Shown: piece after piece, positions 49,170-60,289 of the stretch
How the letters are laid out: every line of letters begins with the position of its first letter
Numbering within the stretch: the first letter of the stretch is position 1
Assembly (NCBI GenBank): GCA_018398815.1
Contig: CM031615.1
Span: 56,926,052-56,990,051 of the forward strand
DNA from: Conus ventricosus
Lineage: Eukaryota; Mollusca; Gastropoda; Neogastropoda; Conidae
Direction: 5' to 3'
Length of the DNA: 64,000 nucleotides
Notes under the pieces: model-generated
The model's input: only the letters and a program-made list of their open reading frames with translations
Told to the model about the DNA's origin: nothing
Databases searched by the model: none
Position numbers and translations under genes: made by a program

Positions 49170-50162
49170 TAATTAAAGCGGACTGTGTCTGGCGGAATTA
49201 TCTGCAGTTTTCTTTCCAAAGATCTTTGGGCTGGTTGTTTTTTGTGTCGTTTTTCGTAAATAAATACAGGGCGGATTCATCTTTACAATTCTTTTATTTC
49301 GTAGGGTCAAAACTCCAAACTGGATCTGTTGCCCCGATGCGGTCCCCTTCGTTCCCCCCGGGAAATAAAGGTACCTTTCTTTCAAACCAAATGGTAATAG
49401 TTTGCCGGGTGAAGATCTCCTTCAGCAACATTTTTTGTTTTTTTTTTTGACTTGTACGGTTTTAGTCCCCTTTTAAAATTTTATTATTCTTTCGCGCAAA
49501 AATAGGGCAATCTTTTAACCCCCTTCTGTGTTGCGGAATTTTCAAAAAGCCCCTTTGTGTCGGGGGGAGAAAAGTCTTTCATAACTGTTTGTTTTAAGTT
49601 TTCAAATAAAGCCTTGTCTGTGAACTCCCCGGGAAAGCCTCTTCTAATGGTTTAAATCTGTTTTTAACAATAATTGATTTTCTTGGCCTTTTTAAACTTT
49701 TCCATCATCGACTTGAATCATGGGGGTAATTAGGACCTCGTTTGGGTTTTCAGTTTTATAGGGGCGCAACAGCAGAAGCAAATCTTTTGTTAAAGGCTCC
49801 GCATCTTTGTATCTTGAAACCATGTCAATGAGTGGGCGTACTTAAATCTTTTTTTGTCTAATCCTATCAGGGGTAAATATGAAATCCATTTTAGGGGGTC
49901 GTTTGGAGTTGTATTGACAAAGTGTGGTCTCTGTATTCGTCTAGGGGCAGGTAAATAAATTTGCCAAATCGCTTGTTTTAGATAACCATTCCTTTGCTTT
50001 TTGTTCACTGACACCTGCCGCTTGGCTTAGCTTTTGTATTGCTGTGATACCCTTCCCAATATCTTTGGGGAATAATAAATTTTGTTCATTTTTTATTCCA
50101 GCCAATATTATTGAAACAAAATACACACGGTTTACAACGACAATAAAACCCGTTTCTTGCAT
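49170..50162 (-). pseudogene. Polinton retroviral-type integrase, frame-broken
   Basis: Minus-strand islands in order: a helical N-terminal part with IQKLSQAAGVSEQKAKEWLS (about 49,990-50,050); YLPAPRRIQRPHFV and the start of the catalytic core (KRFKYAHSLT) at about 49,820-49,940; AEPLT (about 49,795); and RYLYFPGG with a C-terminal chromo/SH3-like tail (49,200-49,380). The PAPRRIxRPHFxxTTPN phrase is typical of Polinton integrases. The acidic catalytic triad could not be traced through the noisy 49,450-49,750 part. Integrase inserts the double-stranded element into host DNA. Opposite orientation to the polymerase. Confidence 0.8.
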
Positions 50163-50250
50163 CTTTTGTATTTTCTGATGGTTGATAAAGTCACTGAAAT
50201 TTGGTGGGGAAATGCTGGACCGGTTTGCCTGTTACTAGATAATTATTGTT

Positions 50251-50478
50251 TTATTGCTTATCAACATTTTTAATGTGTAAGCTGCATGCCCCTGTCTTTT
50301 CAGTGTGCCCAATAAAATCTAACTCCCTCAAGTTCTCCCTTTCATGGGCGTCTTGTGCAGTGTTTATTCCTCCATAGCTTTGTTTATGTTTTTTTTCTCG
50401 CCTCATTCCCCATTTTACTAAATGCAAAATTACTGCCGCTAAAACCCAAGCGAAATTCACCACAGCGCCGCCTATCAT
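50251..50478 (-). CDS. Small membrane protein of the Polinton (tentative)
   Basis: 75 codons starting MIGGAVVNFAWVLAAVILHL (one membrane helix), then a basic-acidic tail with KKHK and ERENLRELDFIG. A short MIGGAVVN-type membrane protein with a charged helical tail occurs next to integrase in Polinton/adintovirus-like elements; that link is from memory of the family layout. It lies 89 bp upstream of the integrase on the same strand. The function is unknown to me. Confidence 0.45.
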   Translation of the reverse strand: MIGGAVVNFAWVLAAVILHLVKWGMRREKKHKQSYGGINTAQDAHERENLRELDFIGHTEKTGACSLHIKNVDKQ

Positions 50479-50479
50479 T

Positions 50480-51238
50480 ATTGCGAGAAGCCATTTTTTT
50501 TATAAATGATTTTTTTCTTACATATTTATATTGTCTGGAATTTAAATTCCCGCTAACTAGAAAATCTTTCGTACAACGAATGAAATTTGATAGAAATCAC
50601 TTTGCTGAATCCTCAAAGTCAGTTTGCCAAGTTCTGTGGTTTAATTCTTAACGGCTTTTACCAAGCATTGAGTATCCTACACTTGTCTCCAAAACAGCGA
50701 ATGGTATACAAGGTTGGTACAGTTTTTTCGGTGCTCATTTTTTAAAAAATAAAATAATTATAATATTAAAAAACATGAACAGTGATGATTCTAACAGCTA
50801 CAAGCAGCCTAAACCTTCCTGAACTTATGAATGACCAGTTGATGATCAAGCTATTATGCCCAAAAAAGGAGAGGCTGTATTTTGGCAGCTTGTGGGGAAA
50901 CAAAACAGTTCCTCGGAACTGAATTAGCATAGAAAATTTCAACAGATGTCTCCACAAGACATTATAAATATCAAAATAGGTATGAAAAAGCGCAGGTGGG
51001 GTCTAGAATTGGTGAAAAGTGTGGGGGGCAAACGGTTTTAGTTTGTACACTAAACTAGTCAGTAGATTGCTCCCATTGATCTAAAACAAGATCTTACTAT
51101 GATTTAAACGCAAGATCCAGTTTAAAAAAGTCATTAGAGTCTCTAGGGTGTGATTTATACATAATTTGGAAACATTGTTATGGGCCAGTATCATGGGTTT
51201 AAATAATTTTTAAAATCATATGATTTTTTTCCCTTCAA
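50480..51238. other. Unassigned Polinton-region sequence
   Basis: Moderate-quality AT-rich sequence between two divergent small frames. Nothing recognised. Confidence 0.4.
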
Positions 51239-51685
51239 ATGAACGATTGGAAAATCAGCAGAACCAGAAAACACGAATCAGGTGGAGAAAGTAAACCAAC
51301 CCAAAAAAATCAGCAGAAAACGCTGAATCAGGTGGAGGCCATTAAAAATCCTGGGGTGTTGAAGCGGAAAAAATTAGCAGATTTGAAACAACAAAAAAAA
51401 TTTAATGTTCAGAATATGACTCATCATAAAAACATAACACGCCAAGCCGAACAATTTGATTCAATGCCACCCTATAAAAACTCCATGCGATTCAAGGGCC
51501 CAAAGTCTTCAGGGAATATAAACTTAAAACTGTTGCCATTTTGGGCCCTTGCTGCTGCTGGGGCGGTTTATACGGTTATAAAATTATACAAAATGGCAAC
51601 AGAAACAAAAAAATTAAAAAAACCTAAAACCGCTAAATGCAGAAAAGACAACTGCACGCCAAAACCGCCTAACAAGATCATTTGA
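51239..51685 (+). CDS. Uncharacterised basic protein with one membrane helix
   Basis: 148 codons, intact in otherwise noisy sequence. Residues 1-110 are Lys/Gln/Asn-rich and hydrophilic; about 112-135 form a hydrophobic helix (LLPFWALAAAGAVYTVIKLY); the tail is Lys-rich with two Cys (KCRKDNC). No family recognised. Being open for 447 bp next to Polinton genes suggests it belongs to that element, perhaps as a membrane or virion-associated protein; that is inference. Confidence 0.45.
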   Translation: MNDWKISRTRKHESGGESKPTQKNQQKTLNQVEAIKNPGVLKRKKLADLKQQKKFNVQNMTHHKNITRQAEQFDSMPPYKNSMRFKGPKSSGNINLKLLPFWALAAAGAVYTVIKLYKMATETKKLKKPKTAKCRKDNCTPKPPNKII

Positions 51686-51959
51686 TCCATTTAAAAAGGA
51701 ATAATATTTTAAGAACTTAATTTTAAATTTTAATAAAAATAGATCTGGGGTATTATAAAATGAAAAGTCATAATAAAAACATGGACTTTTAAAGACATTT
51801 CCATAGACCGATTGTAATCAATGCGGTTGTTAGGTTGAAAGGCCTTCATTAAGATCTATGCAGAGAAAGCTGGCAAGACATCCTCACGATGACGCGTTTT
51901 TGAGGCGTGTGTTGTACTATATTAGGACTCTACTATTTAGATAAAACATAGATTGTATT

Positions 51960-52140
51960 TTTTGATAATTATAGAACTTGATTAAAATTGGTTGTACTTA
52001 GAGGTGGCTTAGTTATATCTTGGGTGCTTAATCAGAACTTAATTAAAACTTAATCAAGACTTATTAGAACTTGAAGTATTAATTAAAACTTAATTAAGAA
52101 CTTGGGGTGACTTAATTAAAAACTTAATTAAGAACTTTGG
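51960..52140. repeat. AACTTAATTAA short-repeat patch
   Basis: Repeats of AACTTAATTAA(A/G)AACTT with AATTAAGAACTTGGG at the end. It could be a subterminal repeat of the Polinton or an independent AT-rich array. Confidence 0.6.
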
Positions 52141-52300
52141 GGGCGCTTGGGGGTTTGGAGTGGGTGTGGTGTACCAAGGGTGGGGTGGGGGAGGACGTGC
52201 GTGCGTGGGGTGGGGGGGGGGGCTGCGTGCGTGGGGTGGGGGTTGGGGGCGTGCGTGGTGGGGTGGGGGTGGGGGGGACGTGCGTGCGTGGGGTAGGACA
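52141..52300. repeat. G/GT-rich low-complexity tract
   Basis: GGGGTGGGGG and GCGTGCGTGGGG repeats. It yields spurious Pro/His and Gly/Trp frames on the two strands. Confidence 0.85.
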
Positions 52301-52323
52301 AAAACACACACCACCACACAGAA

Positions 52324-52592
52324 AACCGTACATGCATGTTGTTACTATATTTAGAGCCACGGTCATTTACTATTTTTGAAACCGTACATGCATGTTCGTT
52401 ACTATATTTAGAGCCACGTCATTTACTATTTTTGAAACCGTACATGCATGTTCGTTATATATTTAGGGGCCAAAGTCATTTACTATTTTTGAAACCGTAC
52501 ATGCATGTTGGGTTACTATATTTAGAGCCACGTCATTACTATTTTTGAAACCGTAAAATGCAGTTCGTTACTATATTTGGGCCCACGTCATT
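52324..52592. repeat. 56-bp minisatellite (about five copies)
   Basis: Unit ACCGTACATGCATGTTCGTT + ACTATATTTAGAGCCACGTC + ATTTACTATTTTTGAA, degenerate towards the right. Confidence 0.9.
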
Positions 52593-52599
52593 GCCGTAT

Positions 52600-53315
52600 A
52601 CAGCCTAACAGCGTGGGGGGTTTCAACTACTTCCGAATCTCCGGCCCGAGTCGTGTTCCGTGTCGTCTGCTTTCCCGTTGTTTCACAAACACCACAAGGT
52701 GGAAAAGTTTTCTGAACTACAAGGTAGTACACCTGTCACTGAACATTTGGAGCTTTTGAATGAAATCATTTCTTCAAAAGTTAAAAGCTTTTCAAGTTGC
52801 TCTAATTAAATTAAATTAAATAATTGTTGAAGAAACAAATGCTTCCTTTTAGCTTTCTAGGGTTATAAACATGGGGCTCAAATCGCCAGTTTTTGTACAT
52901 CCGTCATTGTATATTTAGAGCATTTATATGAAGATAGTGCCGGCCACGCACTACTCCTCTCCATACTGGTAGATGTGCTAAGGTCTGGGCCCAACCCGAT
53001 CTAGTTTGTTTGCCAAGAACTTCGAAAATCGCCATTCAGTTGCATAAGGGCACACTTTAAGGCAGATGAACTGGTTTTGAATTAGGAAAGTAGAAAGTAT
53101 ACACTCTTATACACAAATCAGCTTGCCACATAAACACTGAATCTGTAGTTAACAATCAATCAAGTCTAATACAAACTGAGAACATTTTACTTGGGAGGAA
53201 CAGCAAAATGTTTCAAATTAAGTTTTTTAGCATACGAATCAGCCGTGGTTTTCCTCCGCCTTAAGAAATGAACGCCATGTTTTTTAAACATGGCTTTAGC
53301 TGTCCCGAGCCAGCT
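52600..53315. other. Unassigned sequence
   Basis: Nothing recognised. A 62-codon minus-strand frame at 53,187-53,375 overlaps a duplicated segment and is not convincing. Confidence 0.45.
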
Positions 53316-53318
53316 CCC

Positions 53319-53466
53319 AACAATCAACGCGTGGTGGTTTGTTTTGCTTCGGCCACTTTCAACAATGCAGCCCATTTATTAAATAAGAAACCATCTCATC
53401 GATAGCCAAACACGTATTAAAACTGGTACATCTTGTTTCATTTCCTTGAACCAACAAACCTTTAAG
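53319..53466. repeat. Direct repeat, copy A
   Basis: GGTTTGTTTTGCTTCGGCCA ... TCATCGATAGCCAAACACGT ... CCAACAAACCTTTAAG. Matches 53,812-53,953 with small indels, about 490 bp away. Confidence 0.88.
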
Positions 53467-53811
53467 TTGTCTCTCCCGGGTTTTACAACATGCTTCGCCT
53501 ACCCTTCAAGACAACTACCAGTTAAGCGCAATGAAGAACAGAGAAAGAGGCGGCTCTCGCCCGTATAGCGAGGACGTGTTAGACACGCCCGCTGTGCGGG
53601 CAGACATGTGAATAGTTGGCTTGCCTTCACTGACTGACTCAACTAATTCTTTCAACATTAGCTGCTAGCGATTCAGAATTTTTCCCGATTTAATTTTGCG
53701 AAGAAGTACTAAATAGTTCTTCTTCTGAAGAAAAAACTATCACCCGACATAAAATCTTTTTACAAACACCTTTTTTCACTGAAAAACACTGCGTCTTTCC
53801 ACCACAGTCCC

Positions 53812-53953
53812 AGTATCGCGTGATGGTTTGTTTTGCTTCGGCCAACTTTCAACAATGCAGCGCCATTTTCTCATCGATAGCCAAACACGTATTAAAACTA
53901 GCTGTATCTTGTCAACAATATTGTCTTCAACAAGCCAACAAACCTTTAAGATA
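53812..53953. repeat. Direct repeat, copy B
   Basis: The partner of 53,319-53,466; it has CATTTTCTCATCGATAGCC where copy A has an extra AATAAG segment. Confidence 0.88.
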
Positions 53954-54070
53954 CACAATTCTGTTCTTCGGTAAACCGGTTACACACACACACAGCGCAG
54001 TAAAACACGTCGTGATTGCTCAGCAGTAGTGGAAGAATGTGTGGGTTAACCCAGTCGTGAGCGGCTGCTG

Positions 54071-54121
54071 ATTGGCCAAGCTGTGGAGAGCGCCCCACGC
54101 GGGCAATGTTAGCTGACGTCA
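54071..54121. promoter_or_regulatory. CCAAT + CRE promoter-like patch
   Basis: An inverted CCAAT box (ATTGG at 54,071) lies about 43 bp from a perfect palindromic CRE (TGACGTCA, 54,114-54,121), with GC-rich sequence between. NF-Y and CREB/ATF sites at this spacing are common in animal core promoters. The gene it would serve is unknown; the exon candidate at 56.3 kb is one option. Confidence 0.35.
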
Positions 54122-54301
54122 TATGGTGCAATTGGGCTGGGCAGGAAGGAGTGGGGGGTGGGGAAGAGTGCGGCAGTATTGATTTTTTTGCACACCTGCA
54201 ATGTAGACAGGGAGCATGCCACCCTAGGTGAGGGTATGCCACTGTAAAAACCCGGGACAAAATTTTTTTTAAATAGTGTGGTGTATGTGGAGAGAGCGTG
54301 A

Positions 54302-54340
<39 letters not shown>

Positions 54341-54455
54341 TGTAGTGTGGTGTGAGTGTGAGTGTGTGTTTGTGTGCGTGAGTGAGTGAGTGAGCGTGTG
54401 TGTGTGTGTGTGGTGTGTGTTCGTGCGTGCCCGCCTCTCTGTCTGTCTGTCTGTC
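54302..54455. repeat. (TG)n and (TGAG)n/(CTGT)n microsatellites
   Basis: Compound TG, GAGT and TCTG repeats. Confidence 0.93.
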
Positions 54456-54459
54456 TGTT

Positions 54460-56310
54460 TAAGGGCAACTTAACCTTAAACGGGCTTACTGCGAAGTAAT
54501 CGGATAGCCTAGTGCACCACCGTGTATATGGGCGCGTTCAGTAACTGCTTAGTTTTCCCTACGTTACTTATGGGATGTGTTCAGTCCCGGGTACTTTCCT
54601 CTATGAAAAAATTTTGTAAATTAGTATTAAAAACGGATAACCCTACACAGTATATTTGTTTGTAGGGTCGTTATTTTTTGGTTACTTGTAAGAACAGGAA
54701 TAGGCGGCTTTTAGGCCCCTTTCGCCCAAAAACGTGGTGGAGTAGCAAGTGAGTCAGAAGCGGCATATTACAGTTCTCTATAGTTGTTCACTCATGTGTC
54801 TCTCAAAAGACTAAAAAGAAACAAACTAGAAATAATCATTAAGTTAAATGTATAGCTCATGGCAACTTTGTTTTATGGGCGTTATGTTGTGATAATGTGC
54901 ATACAACACAAGAAATAGAAAAGCAAGTTATGTACCATCCCCGATTGAAGGACATTTTGTTTCTTCAGAATGGTTCAGTAGCTTCAGAATGAAGTTCAAA
55001 ATTCTAAATTTTTTACAAGGAAAGGTTACTGTTGGATCGTTAAAACTTTTTGTTTGTTGCTTTTGAACAAAAATAAATTTTTGCTGTCTGGGTTTGGGTG
55101 GGTTGTAAATGTAGTTGCTAGGAATCACCCGATGTTTTGTGTTTCAGTTGCTTCTTTAGAAAAAAAAAGACTGTAAACTTAAATCAATAAATTATCCTCC
55201 TATATTCCAGCTGTTTCTTTCTTTCAGTGGTTCAGTGTGCTTCAAGTACAGATTTGTTTGGGTGCCACACCATGACATTTAAGAAAAAGATTATGGATTC
55301 AACCCTTCTCTGTTTTTGATTGTAAGCCTTTGCTCGCACCTCCCATAATTATAGAGACTCCTCTTGAAGTTTGAACATTGAGTAGATTTCACAGTGATGT
55401 CAAACCTGTCAGGAAGAATGTCTGTTTTATCACTTCCTCTATGATGTTCCACTGTCAGTCTGTCTCCTCTTCCAGGTTTGATTGCTGTTTGTTAATATGA
55501 CTGTATCGGTCATGTATAAAATGCATAACTTGGGGAACCCCTTTTACAAAACCCCGACTTGACAGAAAGATTTCGATTGAAAACTTTTTTTCCTGTCCCC
55601 TTTTTTAAACTGGCTCTCTGTTCAGCAAAGAATCATTTTACAAATTGCAGCTCTCTGCTAAAAATGTCAATAGGACCTCAAGTCCTCATTATTTGACTAA
55701 TTTAATGCATCTTTATGTTCAATCTCATGAACTCCATTTTACTTTTCTTTTTATAGTTTCTCCCCCACTATTTGCATTAAAATTGTTGGTCAGTGCTCTT
55801 TTGTCTTTTACTCCCTTTTGTTTGGATTTGTATACTCTGCCCCTCTACATACATTTAGATCAAACCAGGAAACTTCTCTTTCCTTTCTTATTAACCGACT
55901 AAATTTGTATTACATAGTTTGGGACTGCAGTATGGGTTTGGGTTGGGTGTTTGTTAATCAGTTTGTACTTAACTTTTGTTTGATAGGAGGGGGACAGGAG
56001 AGGGGGGCGAGAGATGGCCAAAGTGAGTAGGGGTACACCTGGCTGCAGTGTAAGTGCTTGATTACGGCTTATGTTTGTGTGCTGCTGGTGGTTCGTACTT
56101 AATTCATTCTGATGTTAAGTATGTGTAGCTGCTGATTGTGAACACCTAGGGCATTAATTTGATCAGTTATTTACATATTAGAAGAAAAACAACAAACATA
56201 TCAAACATGGGTGGCATTTATAAATCTTTTCAAAACCTGCCAGTAACAGCCGACACTATCTGGAAATGCATGTTTGAAAAAAAAACGTTGCAATCTCATT
56301 TTACATGTGC
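54460..56310. other. Unassigned sequence
   Basis: Partly noisy. No coding or repeat signature seen. Confidence 0.45.
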
Positions 56311-56320
56311 CCACAGGGTT

Positions 56321-56891
56321 ATTACTTCTATCCCCTTTGTTCAACCATTCCATACACAGCCGGTCCAGCTTCTCCCGCTGCGACGTGAACTCTCCAAATG
56401 GCCACAGGGAACAGTCGTGTCGTGCCACCAGGAGGCAACACCACAGGAGACTGAACTGCTGTCAAGTTTTGTCAGTGGTGCCTGTTGTGGTCCAAAGCAC
56501 ACGGGGACACCCTCTGCCAAGCCTCCTATCGATGACAGTAACAGTGTGGTCACACAGCCAGCATCACTGAGCGCCACCCCATGGAAAAGGCTGCCACATC
56601 TATGCTGCAATGACGGCCCTACCAACTTGCCGACATCGACATGAATTCATGAGGGCCATGGAAATGGACAGGGGGAGAGAAACTGAAACGGAAGTCAGCG
56701 TGAGAGGAGGGCGTAAAGGGCCACAGAATGCGAGACCTTTTTATGATAATGAAGATGCAGCTGAACGAGTATGGATCCAGGTGAACCCTCTTTTGTCTGT
56801 TGAAGTGGAACCTCTTGAGAATGGAAGAGTATGGGTTCATCAGGACCCGCAACAACCAAACAGGGATCCAGTAAAAACACAACGCAAGCCA
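56321..56891 (+). CDS. Exon candidate of an unidentified gene
   Basis: The acceptor ACATGTGCCCACAG and donor AAGCCAAG|GTAAAA bound about 570 bp of coding-like composition. The first frame gives a Ser/Thr/Pro-rich stretch (VSCHQEATPQETELLSSFVS); after a shift near 56,630 a charged frame follows (GPQNARPFYDNEDAAERVWI, then PLLSVEVEPLENGRVWVHQD). The Val-Trp-rich end could be a structured domain edge. I do not recognise the family. The frame shift may be a consensus error. Confidence 0.4.
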
Positions 56892-56899
56892 AGGTAAAA

Positions 56900-57775
56900 T
56901 GTGTACGGTTTCAGGGGAACTGACATCCGGACTTTGTGTTCAACAGAAATGGGAACGTTAAATGTCAATCTCTGGCTAATTGTGTGAGCATCAGTTTGAA
57001 GGTTGAAAATTGTGTCCACACCTCGAAATCTACATTTCCTTCACATTGTCCTCAGTTTGTACCTAATGGATGTCAAAATAACCAGTCCTATTTTCTGGTT
57101 TGGTTTTGTAAGAGACTGCACTTGACGCACTCAGCCATGTGTCAAGGATGCTCTTTTTTTCCACTACTTTCTTTTGATTGACCAATTCGAAGTTGGAAAA
57201 CAAGAGGAGGCGCCGATTGAAGGACGTACAAGATCATGATTTCAAACCAGTTTTTAAAATGATTGCATCTACAGGAGAAAAAAAAACCCTGAAAAAATTA
57301 AGACAAGCAAATTATTGAAATAACGAAGCACTCAATCTGTTGCCGTCTCTGACCAGCAGAGAAACTTTAATTCCTCGAAGGTACAAAATTATAAATTTAA
57401 ACATATTTGAAAGTATTATACATAAACATGAGAGCAAAGACAACAGCAAATCATTCAGTTATGGAAAAAAAAATCAATTAAAAAACGTCATGCACCATAA
57501 CGACAGAACAAATAATTACTCAATCGTTTCTCAGGTGCATGAAAAAACATGTGAAGAAATTTGCAGCCCGCATGAAACAGCAGTGTATATACCGTACAGC
57601 TGCAACAACAAAACTACAAGGAATGTCTGCAGAAATGGTAATCATTGTGTTGAACAAATAACTGTTATATCAACAGAGCATGAGAAAAAAAAAAGTGAAC
57701 ATCCACTCATATAAACAGGCAATCATGCCAAACAAACATCCTACAGAACAAAAAATTCATTCATACCAAAATAGG
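56900..57775. other. Unassigned sequence
   Basis: A 124-codon Lys/Asn-rich frame at 57,340-57,714 is compositionally AT-driven and not convincing as a gene. Confidence 0.45.
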
Positions 57776-57779
57776 TAAC

Positions 57780-58055
57780 AAAACCTTGAAAGCTCTTAAA
57801 AACCCTTGAATTTTGAGGAACTTTTTTTCAAGGACTAAAAGGCCTTGAGTTTTTGATGTTACCGCTTATAAATATCTCAGAGTGAATGCAGGTGGTTCAA
57901 AATCAAGGTTTTGATGGAACAATTAATCATTAGAATTACGAGTATGCACAGATGCACAAACATGTGCGCACCCCCCCCCCTCCCACACACAACAATATGT
58001 GAGTTCTTAAAGCTAAAAGTCCCTTGAATATTCATTTTAAGATGGTATGAACGCT
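57780..58055. mobile_element. Decayed MITE related to the 17.9-kb element
   Basis: Starts with CCTTGAAAGCTCTTAAAAAC and ends with a degenerate inverse (CCTTGAATATTCATTTTAAG then TATGAACGCTG), like the terminal region of the MITE at 17,945-18,317. No clear target duplication. Confidence 0.5.
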
Positions 58056-58204
58056 GAAAAAAAAGTATTCAGGCCAAATAGACAACATTGGAGACTATAT
58101 GGCAATACTTAATGGCGAACGGACACCACGATAGACACAAAGCAGTTATTTCATAACAAACACTGTGGACACAAAACAAGCATTCATGCCATACAGACAA
58201 CACT

Positions 58205-58510
58205 GCAGACTAAAGAAGCACTGATGCCCAGAGACAACTGAGCACTCCTACCAAACAGACAACACAGTAAACTAAAGAAGCACTGATGCCCAGAGACAAC
58301 TGAGCACTCGTACCAAACAGACAACACAGTAAACTAAAGAAGCACTGATCCAGAGACAACTGAGCACTCATACCAAACAGACAACACATCGACTAAAGAA
58401 GCACTGATGCCCAGAGACAACTGAGCACATCTACCAAACAGACAACAAGTCGACTAAAGAAAGCACTGATGCCAGAGACAACTGAGCACTCGTACCAAAC
58501 AGACAATGCT
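58205..58510. repeat. 61-bp minisatellite (about five copies)
   Basis: TAAAGAAGCACTGATGCCCA recurs at 58211, 58273, 58335, 58394 and 58455; unit about 59-62 bp, also containing ACCAAACAGACAACA. Looser copies of the CAAACAGACAACA phrase extend from 58,080 to 58,750. Confidence 0.9.
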
Positions 58511-59020
58511 ACTCACTGATAAATGTTTACATGAATTTTCATATATTAAGACAACAAATCAAATATTCATCCAAACAGACAACATTTAGACAAGAGCACC
58601 GACGCCTAGAGACAGCATAAGACATTGAGCAAGACGGAAAGCAGACATTGTTGGTTACATGATAAGCGTTAACATTGCATTCACATTACGACAACAAACC
58701 AAGCATTTGTCCCAAACAGACAACATTGTAGACCACATGATAAGCGTTAAAACCAAATATACAATATTGCAGACAACAAACCAAGGATTCGTGATCCTAA
58801 ACGGTCAACAACGTACGCCACGAAACAAGCAACACAAACCAGGACATATAGCAGACCAATAACAAGCGTTCATGTGTAACAGAAAATCAGACCAAATAAA
58901 CGTCAGTTTCCAACACATCTGTTCATTCTCCGCAATGATGGGAATAAACACTAATTCCAGACAGCACATGGTGAGAGAGAACATTCAAACAATACACAGA
59001 TGAGGACACATGTAGTGGCT

Positions 59021-59500
59021 GTTCCTGGGACTGGATAATCAGAAACTGATAACGAAAATGATATGCTCTGACAGTTCTGCATAGATGATATGGTCACTTA
59101 CGAAAATGGACATAATTTGTAACGCTTGTGTATTTGCTGTTATGTGCATATGTGTCTGGATAAAGTGTAGGATGTGTTATTTAAAGTGCAGTATATGAAA
59201 TACACTGTTTAAAAAAAAAAAAGAGACACAAGTTTTACATTCATATGAATATTGTTCCTGGTACTGGAAATCAGAAATTAGTAATGAACATGATATGCTC
59301 CGAGTCTGACAATACTGCACATATGATACAGTATACTTGTGAAAATAGACACAGTTTGTAGCGCCTGTGTATTTGCTGTACATGTCTGTGTGTATGTGTC
59401 TAGATGAAGTACAGATGTGTGTATTTAAATCAGAGTATAAGAAATATGCTGTTAAAAAAAAAATGAGACGAAGTTTTGCATTCATTTGAATACTGTTCGT
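59021..59500. repeat. Tandem duplication, about 230 bp x 2
   Basis: GTTCCTGGGACTGGATAATC ... TTTAAAAAAAAAAA ... ACATTCATATGAATATTGTT repeats as GTTCCTGGTACTGGAAATCA ... ATTCATTTGAATACTGTT. Lies 3' of the DD3-3-like stop codon. Confidence 0.85.
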
Positions 59501-59917
59501 GTTTTAAAAAATTAGAAAAATAAGTTGCAATTCAAATGACTTGTGACCTTATTGGCTCCAAAGTTTGTACTTTGACAAAGTATGCACGCATTATTCAGTT
59601 TGAAAAGTTCAGTCTTTTGCTTCTGTTCTAAACAAAAGACTAGATGGAGATAAAAGCAGTGGAACTGTATTAACTTCTTCCTTTCAACTGTGTAAATATG
59701 CGCTGTGCGAGGCTGTATGGCCTGTGTGCAAAAGGTTTGATGAAGGCAAAGAAATGTCATTCATTGTAATGGGTAAATGTATATACACGTATGTGCAACC
59801 ATGAAGAATGTAAGGCAGAAGCTCAGGCATAAATCATGCCTTCCTATTTAAACAAGACCCATACTGCATCTGTCACACAGTCCCATCTAGGCAGGGAGGC
59901 CAAAAAAAAACAAAGGA

Positions 59918-60131
59918 TCATTTGCAGACAATGGTGCCTTTCTGGCTGCGGTTGGTGAAGTTGTTGTTGCGTGTGCACATGTAATGGTAGGTCCCCTTGC
60001 GGAACTTGAGGACCACCCCTTCATAGGATGCCGGGGCGTTATTCAGCTGTGCCTGAAGCTGGTCCAACTGGTCCACAGCATAGTTCCGAACTGTTGCTCC
60101 CAGGGACTGGCATTCGGCTTTGCGGATACAC
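59918..60131 (-). CDS. DD3-3-like protein, terminal exon
   Basis: The acceptor TGATTACAG opens 70 codons to a TGA stop: [11 protein letters not shown], a helix ([20 protein letters not shown]), then [20 protein letters not shown] and TNRSQKG. The [32 protein letters not shown] ending is, as I recall it, characteristic of the DD3-3 family, large secreted Cys-rich proteins first named in Dictyostelium and widespread in marine invertebrates; their biochemical role is unknown. The C-terminal strand pair with two Cys resembles a cupredoxin-like end. Joins in phase with exon 61,610-61,781. The 3' UTR would continue into the 59.0-59.5 kb duplication. Confidence 0.78.
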
Positions 60132-60289
60132 CTGTAATCAACAGAGATAAGATAACGCTGAATTTCACACATACACACAAAGGCGTTCACATGAATAAAT
60201 GTGATGGTTTGATGCAAAGTGAGGTGACTGCAGGCTGAAATCTAAACAAATCTGAAAAAGGTTTAGTAATAAATCTGCTAAACATGAAC

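Noticed and set aside
53187..53375. 62-codon minus-strand frame with a basic stretch
   Set aside because: Half of it lies in a duplicated non-coding segment whose other copy (53.8 kb) does not keep the frame.
57340..57714. 124-codon plus-strand frame
   Set aside because: AT-rich, Lys/Asn-heavy, no upstream or downstream exon signals and no family resemblance.
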